DNA from: Calendula officinalis | Lineage: Eukaryota > Streptophyta > Magnoliopsida > Asterales > Asteraceae | Length of the DNA: 64,000 bases | Assembly: GCA_963853835.1 (NCBI GenBank) | Contig: OY970820.1 | Coordinates: 80,472,909-80,536,908 of the forward strand | Reading direction: 5' to 3' | Shown: positions 42,030 to 51,502 of the stretch, piece by piece | Position numbering within the stretch: the first letter of the stretch is position 1 | Layout of the letters: every line of letters begins with the position of its first letter | Notes under the pieces: model-generated | Told to the model about the DNA's origin: nothing | The model's database searches: none | The model's input: only the letters and a program-made list of their open reading frames with translations | Translations under genes and position numbers: made by a program

Positions 42030-43021
42030 TGTTGGATCCCAACAACACTAACGTGTTGCGTTATGGCTAAGTAAAGACAGGGTAAGTAAAGAACACACAA
42101 TATTTTCAATGATTAAGAGTTTATTAAAACAACTTAATGCGGTACAAAGTTTGCGGAAATAGATAGTACACACTAACTAAAACTTTATACTTGAAGTGAC
42201 ACTTTTGATCGCTCAACTAAGATCCTATGCAAGGAGAGTTTATCAGCTGATACTAACAGCTGATATTTAATGTCTGAGTATTAACTATGAAGGAGTTAAT
42301 ACCAGACAATAACAAACTCTCAGAGAATGTTCTTGTGCTATGAATGCTAAAAGGTTTGTGTAAATGCAAGCATTTACGTCTCTATATATAGCTCAAGATC
42401 TGTTTCCTTGTCCATCGGATAATCCACGTGAAAGCTTATTATCCGTTGATATAGACTTGTCCACGGAAACATTTAATGCACTTGCATAGGTTATAGTCCC
42501 AATTGTACTTTGTGTCAACTTCTTTTTCCACCTTTTCTGATGCACAGTGAAAAGGTGTACTATGATAGTATAAAAGAAGTCGACTTTTCCTTTTTATGTT
42601 TGGAGGGACAAATGATGAAATACTGACAAGTTATCTTCTATTCCAAAATAGAAGATCTTCATCGTTTTCTTCTTCTTTGAGCGGGAAAGGAAAATGTTCA
42701 AAGTGTCAAGAACATTTTCCACCAAGTCTTTTTCTGCAGCAGGTACCATCAGCTGATTCCACTATCAGCTGAATGGTCTTCTTCGAGTCTCTGTCCTTCG
42801 GACATAAACCTCGAATGATCACACTGTATGTAGCTGTTGATTTGACTTGATTTCTTGAGCTAAGTACGTACTCAGCTGAAGGTTTATGCATATACTTGTA
42901 CTTCAGCTGAGATACATACTTCAGCTGATTTATTCTTCTTAGCTATTGATCATCAAATCTTATAACTTAGTCTGGGGACTAACATAAACCACAGGGACAT
43001 TAGATGTAATTCGCTCTAACA
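42030..43021 (-). repeat. 5' LTR of Sirevirus B
   Basis: 992 bases, minus strand TGTTAGAGCGAA ... GGATCCAACA. TATATATA at 42383-42390 is the likely promoter TATA. CAGCTGA/TCAGCTG words cluster at 42245-42265, 42748-42775 and 42873-42935, mostly upstream of the TATA box. No partner LTR is in the window. Confidence 0.8.
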
Positions 43022-43064
43022 AAAATTAGTGGTTATTAGTTCAGTGCTAAATGTGTTCCACTAA

Positions 43065-43578
43065 GACATCCCTAATTGTTAACCTTGCAAAAACTTATTA
43101 GTTTTGTCACATCAACATTACACTGACCAAAAACTTTTCATAAATTACATCTTCAATGGTTAACATTTTCAAAAGCTTTTTATTTACATTATTTATAATA
43201 TACATTTATCTATCTCAAATGTTTATACCCTTATATATAATTTGACACTTTTTTGACATCTTACGAAATATAATATTTTTTTAAATGTCTCATACAAAAA
43301 TATTATAATAATTGACATTAAATATTACATAATTTATTTATTAACTAACAGAAATATAATAAACAATCTATATTTAATATATCTAAAGTTTAAAATAAAA
43401 AGTTATTAAACATATGAGATTAAAAATGACAAAGATTAAAACTTAGTTAAAAGGTTATAGAAAAAAAAAATCATTGAAATAATCTTTTGAAAAAGCTAAT
43501 TACAACAATGGTAAAAAGTATTTTAAGTACTTATTGGAATACTAAAAAGCTTTTAAAAAAGCTCTCATTGCAGATGCT
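43065..43578 (-). mobile_element. Degraded Harbinger-type MITE
   Basis: The internal sequence (43170-43400) is the reverse complement of 58300-58520 in the better-preserved copy at 58146-58668. The ends (GACATCCCTAATTG and CATTGCAGATGC) are mutated versions of the GAGCATC terminal repeats. No coding capacity. Confidence 0.7.
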
Positions 43579-43624
43579 TCAAGGCTGGACGGAGTGGCAT
43601 AATTTGTCGTGGTGTGGTGATGAT

Positions 43625-44252
43625 TAATGGAGATTTTCGGTTAAACAAGTAACATAAACGCAGCGGAAAATAGTTTAATCACCAATGAACGGATCTTGAT
43701 ATCAATCATACAATTAAACTAATAAATACAAAGAGTTAAGATGAATAAATCATACCCTTGAAGCCTTTGTATAATACGAATCGGACGGAGATGTGGTACG
43801 ACGGAAACCAAGAACACCAATGGGGAGTTCCTCCAAAGTTAGTCCACACAACACTTGTGCAAGAACACCAAGGGATGCTAGTCCAATCTTCAAGCAAAGA
43901 GAACAAAAGTCTAGAGAATGTGTTATGGGGGTGACGGCCGAATAGGGTTCCAAGGGGTAAGAATTGTCTTGCCTTGATTCCCTTTTAATGACTTCCCATA
44001 ATCATAAATGATTATTTACACTCTAGTCCCTATCTTTTGTTCCTTCTAGTTTGCTCACAATAAAGTTTTAATATTAACAATTAATATTAAACTTTAATAT
44101 ATACAAGCATGTGGCTTATATTAATATATAATGTAATTACCCTAATTACACTATATATCTTATGGTGTTAAGTGTTTAAGTGTGTGACCCTTTAGGCTCA
44201 CAAACAACTAGCCATATAACTATATGTTATACGCGTGAAGCATATTCCAACA
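43625..44252 (-). repeat. 3' LTR of element C
   Basis: Minus strand TGTTGGAATATGC ... CTCCATTA. Identical to 50875-51502 except for G versus T near the left edge (position 43630 against 50880). The 67-aa frame it contains is repeated exactly in the other LTR and is not a gene. Confidence 0.9.
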
Positions 44253-45094
44253 GCTCCCACTTGCGCACGTGATAACATCAAGTAGTTATACAAGCAAAGG
44301 TTAGAGTCTAGCAACCCGCCAATGCCCCTAGAAGTACATGAGGAGTTTCATAAAATCTTTGTTCAAAGTTTTTCAATCAGTTATCCTTTTGTTGCTGATA
44401 CTATGTTGAAATTTAGACAAGGATTAATGTCAATCTACAATTTCAACGATTCTGTTTCTCGATCTATACATTGAAGTAGATTACCAAAACCAATCAGGAT
44501 TCATCGTGATTACCTTTTGGGTGTGGCCACACATACATCTATTCAAATCATCGAGGGGCCCAGTAGTATCTAATCCACTTTCGTGGAGGAACAAATTCTT
44601 TATTGACTGCACGTGTCTGTCATATGCTTAATGACAAACCCGATAATGGTTGTTATAGAAGCCTTATTCAGGTTAGCGTTTAACCATATCAAAGCTTGCC
44701 CCTCTACATACACAAACCAACTTGCATCTCAAGTCAGAGGATAAGCGACAAAGCCTTTGTGAGATTCACTTGTGACATAAATCCAAGAAGTGATTTCTCA
44801 TAGGTTGGGTCAGTCCAATTGTGCATCAATATGAACAACATGTGAGTTTGATTCCATCATCCTTAGTCATACTAAGATAATGTCATCAATGCCCTCATAT
44901 TTGTCTTAATAATATTCCCATATTATTAATATGACAATGGACAGTTTAGAATATAAAACGCAGTAAATATTCATGGATATAAACATGCAAATATAGAACA
45001 CAGTAGATATTCATATAAAAATGATCATATCAAATATATCAATTTATTCCAATAAAAACTGCTCAATGTTCCATTATCCAAATACTAAAACAGA
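44253..45094 (-). other. 3' untranslated region and polypurine tract of element C
   Basis: GCTCCCACTTGCGC beside the LTR is the complement of the polypurine tract. The remaining 830 bases up to the pol stop at 45095 hold no frame of note. Confidence 0.7.
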
Positions 45095-48000
45095 TTACAT
45101 GAAACTACTAGCTGGTCGAAGCCCAATGTTTCTAGCATGCTCAATATGTTTGGTACATGGCATTGGCTTCGTGAAGGGGTCAGCTAAGTTGTCATCTGTA
45201 TGAACTTTGAGTAAGCGTACATCTCCCATTAGGATCGCATCTCTAATGTAGTGAAGCTTCCTCCGATAATGTCTGGCGCCTTTCTGAACACCGGGTTCGT
45301 TGGCAATGATGATAGCACCTGTGTTATCACAGTACATATCCATAGGTTTTTCATTACTGGGGACAACTCCAAGCCCAGAAATGAATTTCCTCATCCAAAC
45401 AGCTTCCATTGCAGCTTCAGTAGTTGCAATGTATTCAGCTTCTGTAGAAGACATGGCGATAGTGCTCTGCTTCGCACTTTTCCAATCAACAGCGCCTCCG
45501 TTCAAAACGAAAACATACCCCGTTTGAGATTTGGAATCATCTCTGTCAGTCTCAAAACTAGCATCAGAATAACAAGTGACGCTTAGTTCATCTTGACTTT
45601 CACCACCATAAACAAGAAACATATCTTTAGTATTCCTAAGATACTTTAGTATGTTCTTAACAGCAGTCCAGTGACTCTCACCTGGATTCTGTTGGTATCG
45701 ACTTGTAAGGTTCTGAGAGAACGCTACATCAGGTCTTGTGCACCGTACAGCATACATGATTGACCCTACTGTCGAGGCATAGGGGACATCACGCATACGT
45801 TTCATCTCATCAGGTGAGGACGGTCCTTGAGTCCTACTCAAGTGTACATTGTGTTGCATAGAGAGATTTCCACGTTTGGAAGCATCCATTCTAAACCGTT
45901 TTAGAATCTTATCAATGTATGCACTTTGACTTAGTCCGATTAACCGCTTTGTTCGATCTCGATAGATCTTTATACCAAGTATATATGCCGCTTCCCCAAG
46001 ATCCTTCATAGCGAAGCACTTCCCAAGCCAGGATTTTACATCTTGTAGCATTGGAATGTTATTTCCTATGAGTAATATGTCATCGACATATAGGATTAGA
46101 AAGACAACAATGCTCCCACTAGCTCTTACATATACACATGGCTCGTCGGGATTCTGAATAAAGCCAAACGTTTTGACTTCCTCGTCGAATCTTTTGTTCC
46201 AACTTCTGGATGCTTGCTTTAGTCCATAAATGGACCTTTGAAGCTTACATACTTTCTTTGGGTGTTTTGGATTAACAAAACCCTCAGGTTGAACCATATA
46301 AACATCTTCATCAAGATGTCCATTTAAGAAAGCAGTTTTAACATCCATTTGCCAAATCTCATAGTCATAGTACGCTGCTATGGCTATGACAATCCTAATA
46401 GCTCTAACGTCGGCAACAGGCGAGAAGGTTTCATCATAGTCAATCCCGTAGGTTTGAGTGTAACCTTTTGCTACCAATCGAGCTTTATAGGTGTGTACGT
46501 TGCCATCCATGTCGGTCTTCTTCTTGAAGAGCCACTTGCTACCAACAGTCTTACTGTTAGGAGGAAGATCAACCAAAGTCCATACTTGGTTATCTTTCAT
46601 GGATTGCATTTCCGCGTTCATAGCATCAAGCCATTTGTCAGATTCAGAATCTGATAATGCAGCTCGATAGTTAGGGGGTTCATTATGATCCCCTAAACTT
46701 AGCTCCTCAGCATCGACATGGAAACCATATCGTTCAGGTGCATGAGGTGTCCTTGCGGACCTTCGAACGGGGACTCCATCATTTTGAGGTGCAACAGGAA
46801 CAGTTTCATGTTCAGCCTCATCTTGATGTTCGCTAGTCTCTACGATAGGTTGTGCATCTTCATCGCTTGGAATCTCGTCAAAGTCGATGGTACTCCCACT
46901 TGCTTCTTGTGAAATGAGATTGCTCTCAAGAAACTCAGCATAACGAGCAATAATTACTTTTTGCTCAGGTGGGTAGTAGAAATAGTAACCCATCGTTTCC
47001 TCAGGGTATCTTACAAAGATGCACTTGACAGCTCTGGGTTCAAGTTTGTTCGGTGTGTCTCGTTTTACGAGAGCCTCACAACCCCAGACCTTCAAGTAAG
47101 ACAAGTTAGGGACTTTCCCATGCCATATCTCATATGGAGTCTTTTCAACCTTTTTGGTGGGAACCATATTCAGTATGCGAGCAGCCGATTTAAGTGCATA
47201 ACCCCAAAAGGATAGAGGCAGAGTTGTAGGACTCATCATCGATCGGACCATGTCAAGCAAGGTGCGATTTCTCCTTTCTGATACACCATTATGTTGTGGT
47301 GTATAAGGGGGAGTGAATTGTGAGACAATCCCACAATTCTTAAGATGGTCTTGAAACTCATGGCTCATGTACTCTCCTCCTCGATCAGAACGAAGAGCCT
47401 TTATCTTCTTGCCGAGTTGATTTTCTACTTCATTTTGGAAAGCTTTGAACGTTTCAAAGGTTTCATGTTTATGTTTAATCAAGTAAACATAACCATAACA
47501 ACTAAAGTCGTCAGTGAAAGTAATGAAGTAGGTAGCACCTTCCCTAGTTCGAGTTCTAAAAGGGCCACATACATCAGTATGTATGAGTCCAAGTAGATCA
47601 TTGGCCCTTTCGCCTACATGGGAGAAAGGCTTGCGCGCCATTTTACCAGATATACAAGAAACACATTTATCAAATGATTCAGAATCATCTGATTTAATAA
47701 GTCCATCCTTTTGTAATTTCAACACGCGTTTCTTGTTAACATGGCAAAGGCGACAATGCCATAGGAAAGTAGAATCCAAGTTCTTCTTGGATTTCTTGTT
47801 GCTACATGTATAAATAGAACTACTGTTTGTGATACGATTATGCATGTCAATCTCAAAGATACCATCACGAGGAATAGCATTAAAGTAAAAAACATTATCC
47901 TTTGAAACTGAAATACCAAAATCCGTAAAAGTATGAATAAAACCATTATTCCACAAACAAGAAAGCGATACTATACCCCTAGTAATACTAGGCGCATAGT

Positions 48001-49102
48001 GACAATTGTCTAATACAATAATTAAACCACTAGGAAGGATTAAATCATAGCTTCCTATAGCTTCGACCGGTGCACGCATCCCATTGCCTACGTACAAATC
48101 CAAAGCTCCATGGTTTAGCTTTCTACTTCCCCTTAGACCCTGCATGGTATTACAAATGTGAGTTCCACAACCAGTGTCATATACCCATGATTTCTTAGGG
48201 AAAGCATATAGTTCTATTGTGAAGATACCTGATGTGCCAACCTTGTTGGCTTTGTTCTTCATCAACTCCGCCAGGTAGGCAGGACAATTCCTCCTCCAAT
48301 GGCCTGTTTCACCGCAGTGATGGCAAGCAAGCTCCTTAGCAGGGTGCTCCTTATGAGTAGGTGGGGGAACCTTTGGCTTGGGCTTATAAACTTGCTTTCC
48401 CTTGCCATGGCCCTTAGCAACTACTTGCGGTTTCGGTTTTTGGATCTTCCCTTTCCTTATAGCAAGGACAGTAGGGGCCGGAGTTTTCTTGGGTAGGCTT
48501 GCTTCCGTTTGTTTCAGCATAGCATGTAATTCGGCGAATGTCTTCCCCATACTATGCATATGATAAGTCATGACAAACGGTGCAAAATCCTTATTGAGGG
48601 ACGTTAGAATCAGGCTAATCCCAAGGATGTGCGGCATAGCGTAACCAAGCTTCTCCATTTGGTCTAAGTAGCTCTTCATCTTCAAGAGATAAGAGCTAAC
48701 AGACTGTCCCTCCTCCTGCTTACAAGCGTGGAAGGCTTTGACAGTGTCAAAGAGTTCCTGCTCGGCTTGCTTTTGATACATGGCTTGTAGTTCACGCATC
48801 ATATCAAATGCAGTGAGGTCCTCGAGATTCTTTTGAATCTCGGGAATCATGCTCACTAGCATAAGCGCGGCGACCTCTTGTTGTTCGTTAAACCTCTTGG
48901 TATAGGCCGTACGAACAACAGCGGTGGCGGTAGCAGCAGGGGCAGGGGGCAGCGCCTCCTCCAAATGGTGGTACTTGTGCTCGGCCCTAAGGACAATCCT
49001 TAGGTTACGAGACCAGTCCACAAAGTTCGTTCCATCAAGTTTCTCTTTTTCGAGAACGGAACGAATGGTGGTGTGTGTTAGGGTTTGATTAGTAGAAGTC
49101 AT
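45095..49102 (-). CDS. Gag-Pol polyprotein of copia element C (complete)
   Basis: 1335 residues from ATG 49102, no internal stop. Gag opens with TTIRSVLEKEKLDGTNFVDW, the Angela/BARE-1 pattern; zinc knuckle CHHCGETGHWRRNC at residues 260-273. Protease D-T-G at 309-311. Pre-integrase finger H449, H454, C480, C483. Integrase triad D510 (HTDVCGP), D573 (RSDRGGEY), E609 (NGVSERRN). Reverse transcriptase from about 820 (WTLVDLPPNSKTVGSKWLF) with YVDD at 1005-1008. RNase H with YSDASF and STEAEYIA, ending LADPFTKPMP. All catalytic residues I can check are present, so the product looks functional. Gag and Pol are one frame, so Gag dosage would need protease, splicing or another control. Confidence 0.95.
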   Translation of the reverse strand: MTSTNQTLTHTTIRSVLEKEKLDGTNFVDWSRNLRIVLRAEHKYHHLEEALPPAPAATATAVVRTAYTKRFNEQQEVAALMLVSMIPEIQKNLEDLTAFDMMRELQAMYQKQAEQELFDTVKAFHACKQEEGQSVSSYLLKMKSYLDQMEKLGYAMPHILGISLILTSLNKDFAPFVMTYHMHSMGKTFAELHAMLKQTEASLPKKTPAPTVLAIRKGKIQKPKPQVVAKGHGKGKQVYKPKPKVPPPTHKEHPAKELACHHCGETGHWRRNCPAYLAELMKNKANKVGTSGIFTIELYAFPKKSWVYDTGCGTHICNTMQGLRGSRKLNHGALDLYVGNGMRAPVEAIGSYDLILPSGLIIVLDNCHYAPSITRGIVSLSCLWNNGFIHTFTDFGISVSKDNVFYFNAIPRDGIFEIDMHNRITNSSSIYTCSNKKSKKNLDSTFLWHCRLCHVNKKRVLKLQKDGLIKSDDSESFDKCVSCISGKMARKPFSHVGERANDLLGLIHTDVCGPFRTRTREGATYFITFTDDFSCYGYVYLIKHKHETFETFKAFQNEVENQLGKKIKALRSDRGGEYMSHEFQDHLKNCGIVSQFTPPYTPQHNGVSERRNRTLLDMVRSMMSPTTLPLSFWGYALKSAARILNMVPTKKVEKTPYEIWHGKVPNLSYLKVWGCEALVKRDTPNKLEPRAVKCIFVRYPEETMGYYFYYPPEQKVIIARYAEFLESNLISQEASGSTIDFDEIPSDEDAQPIVETSEHQDEAEHETVPVAPQNDGVPVRRSARTPHAPERYGFHVDAEELSLGDHNEPPNYRAALSDSESDKWLDAMNAEMQSMKDNQVWTLVDLPPNSKTVGSKWLFKKKTDMDGNVHTYKARLVAKGYTQTYGIDYDETFSPVADVRAIRIVIAIAAYYDYEIWQMDVKTAFLNGHLDEDVYMVQPEGFVNPKHPKKVCKLQRSIYGLKQASRSWNKRFDEEVKTFGFIQNPDEPCVYVRASGSIVVFLILYVDDILLIGNNIPMLQDVKSWLGKCFAMKDLGEAAYILGIKIYRDRTKRLIGLSQSAYIDKILKRFRMDASKRGNLSMQHNVHLSRTQGPSSPDEMKRMRDVPYASTVGSIMYAVRCTRPDVAFSQNLTSRYQQNPGESHWTAVKNILKYLRNTKDMFLVYGGESQDELSVTCYSDASFETDRDDSKSQTGYVFVLNGGAVDWKSAKQSTIAMSSTEAEYIATTEAAMEAVWMRKFISGLGVVPSNEKPMDMYCDNTGAIIIANEPGVQKGARHYRRKLHYIRDAILMGDVRLLKVHTDDNLADPFTKPMPCTKHIEHARNIGLRPASSFM

Positions 49103-50861
49103 CTACAAAAATACAAAGTTCATTAATTAGTATTTTCAATAATAATATCTTTTAATCAATTAACTACCCAATTAATTTTAATTAAAAGCTAAGATCCCAT
49201 TGAGCTTCTATCATCGCATCAGTTGATCTGCTAGAGATGATAGATCCAATAGGTAGGTGACGTTCAACAACTGCATTACAAGTGCAACTCTTAGAGGTAT
49301 GGGACTTCATGGCACCTAGTGAACAAGCATCTAGGGTCAAGTGGCATGTTTGTCGCATCTTCGCCTCAAGTCAAGGTCTCACCGTTAACTTGATCAAGTC
49401 ATCCAATGTGAAATCATGTCAAAATAGATCTAGGTCTCACCGTAGAGAATAATGACCTCGGATCTAAATTCAAACCACGTCTCACGTGAATTCAAAAATA
49501 GAAGCAAGTGATTATCAACCGATTGGACGGCGTGACTTAAATTTTAGGTATGTTTAAATTTTAATTGATAAAATTTTATTAAGATATGAATGAATCATGT
49601 ACTTCATTCATACCACTTCATAAGTCGGTTTAATAAGCGGTAAAAACGTTTAGCGATTATTAAATCATAAGTTTCAAATCATATTTAAACTTTTGTCTTA
49701 ATCTCAAAAACAAGTTTAGATTAATTTCGTAATCATAGATGATTGAACTGTAATCATCGATGATTAACTAGTAATCATTGATGATTAAACAGTGTCATAA
49801 GTGATTAATCAATAATCATCGATGATTAACTAGTAATCATTGATGATTAAAATTTTGGATGTTTTAATGTTTGTGTTTCAAAAATCATATTTTTAGTTGT
49901 TTATTATTTGTATCATATAGAAATTATTTCACAACCACAAACATATAATAAAACATGCAACACATTTTGTGCAAACCTCGACCGATGAAATCCTAGGTTC
50001 GGTCACGTGAGTCATCACGACGGACCGAAAGGGTCAAACTAGGGGACGGGCCAACATGAACCCAATGAGCTCCCACTTGCTCCAAGACATTCTTGAGCAA
50101 GTAGAAACCAATACTTGTGAAAAATTGCAATCTGCCAGAAAATTCCAGCAGACTTTGAAGCTCAAAAAGTCACTGAATGAGTCTTCGATAGTCTTCCCGG
50201 CCTTCTGGAAAGTTGTAGCTCACGACTTTGCAAGCATTTTAGGCTTTTGAATCGCCCAAAACGGAGTCCGTATGCCTCTGGAAAACCTGTTTTCGTGCAG
50301 CCCTCGCGTTGGTGACGGAAATTTGTTGTTTTCTTCATTTGTCTTCAATTTTGGTCAACAATTTACAATAAAAAGAAAATATAGAAAGACAATCTATTCT
50401 ATTACTTTTACATTACAAATTGCCCCAAAAAATGGCACCAAAATAAAAGAAAGAATTAAAAGATTACAACCAAATTTAGCCAAAAACACGGCTTTCCCAA
50501 AACAACCAAACATTCAACCACAATCAATCACAAGGTCTAGGCTTTCATCGGTTTGCACAAACAATCAACAATTGACAAGGCTTTGGCTTGGGATATGGCA
50601 AAAATACATGTTTTGCCATATCAAAAACAAAATTAAACAAGTAATTCCAAGCCAAATAATCAAAAAAATCAATAAACTAGATTAATTTTTTGATGTGTTT
50701 TTGTAATAAGTGGCGATAAGGGTTCCAAAAAATCGTATTTTTAACCCAATATTATTTAAAAATTTCGAAAAAATAAAGAACCCTAGGGTTCTTATATTTT
50801 GCCGTTAGGATTTTCGCCACTTTTCACAAAAAAGTAGCTAATTATATGATTAATATAATGA
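49103..50861 (-). promoter_or_regulatory. Long leader of element C with palindrome array
   Basis: 1.76 kb between the primer-binding site and ATG. Positions 49731-49848 hold five near-perfect palindromes AATCATCGATGATT (starts 49731, 49752, 49773, 49814, 49835), a regular 21-base spacing with one unit decayed. The plus-strand frames at 50056-50685 have no recognisable content. Confidence 0.7.
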
Positions 50862-50873
50862 CTCGTGATACCA
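50862..50873 (-). other. Primer-binding site of element C (partial match)
   Basis: Minus strand TGGTATCACGAG: the first eight bases match the initiator tRNA-Met complement, then the match ends. It lies one base from the LTR end. Confidence 0.65.
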
Positions 50874-50874
50874 C

Positions 50875-51502
50875 TAATGTAGATTTTCGGTTAAACAAGT
50901 AACATAAACGCAGCGGAAAATAGTTTAATCACCAATGAACGGATCTTGATATCAATCATACAATTAAACTAATAAATACAAAGAGTTAAGATGAATAAAT
51001 CATACCCTTGAAGCCTTTGTATAATACGAATCGGACGGAGATGTGGTACGACGGAAACCAAGAACACCAATGGGGAGTTCCTCCAAAGTTAGTCCACACA
51101 ACACTTGTGCAAGAACACCAAGGGATGCTAGTCCAATCTTCAAGCAAAGAGAACAAAAGTCTAGAGAATGTGTTATGGGGGTGACGGCCGAATAGGGTTC
51201 CAAGGGGTAAGAATTGTCTTGCCTTGATTCCCTTTTAATGACTTCCCATAATCATAAATGATTATTTACACTCTAGTCCCTATCTTTTGTTCCTTCTAGT
51301 TTGCTCACAATAAAGTTTTAATATTAACAATTAATATTAAACTTTAATATATACAAGCATGTGGCTTATATTAATATATAATGTAATTACCCTAATTACA
51401 CTATATATCTTATGGTGTTAAGTGTTTAAGTGTGTGACCCTTTAGGCTCACAAACAACTAGCCATATAACTATATGTTATACGCGTGAAGCATATTCCAA
51501 CA
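50875..51502 (-). repeat. 5' LTR of element C
   Basis: 628 bases, the near-identical partner of 43625-44252; minus strand starts TGTTGGAATATGC and ends CTACATTA. Confidence 0.9.

Larger units (their letters stand above)
32732..43021 (-). mobile_element. Ty1/copia Sirevirus B (5' part; 3' end displaced by gypsy D)
   Basis: Minus order: 5' LTR 43021-42030, primer-binding site 42027-42016, gag to 39600, pol 39592-36320, spacer with TATA box, post-pol gene from 35843 to the gypsy D junction at 32731. All genes carry lesions. The word CAGCTGA/TCAGCTG recurs along the whole element, including the LTR. It is clearly related to but distinct from Sirevirus A. The remainder of the post-pol gene and the 3' LTR would be left of the window. 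Confidence 0.85.
43625..51502 (-). mobile_element. Intact Angela/BARE-like copia element C
   Basis: 7878 bases with a perfect target duplication atgat (43620-43624 and 51503-51507). Two 628-bp LTRs differ at one base that I can see. A primer-binding site, a long leader, one uninterrupted Gag-Pol frame and a polypurine tract are all present. Everything needed for transposition seems to be there, and the near-identical LTRs imply recent insertion. Confidence 0.9.

Noticed and set aside
43750..43953. 67-aa frame repeated exactly at 51000-51203
   Set aside because: It is LTR sequence of element C; identity reflects LTR identity, not selection on a gene.
50056..50685. Plus-strand frames in the element C leader
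   Set aside because: No recognisable motif, opposite to the element's transcription, and composition like surrounding non-coding DNA.
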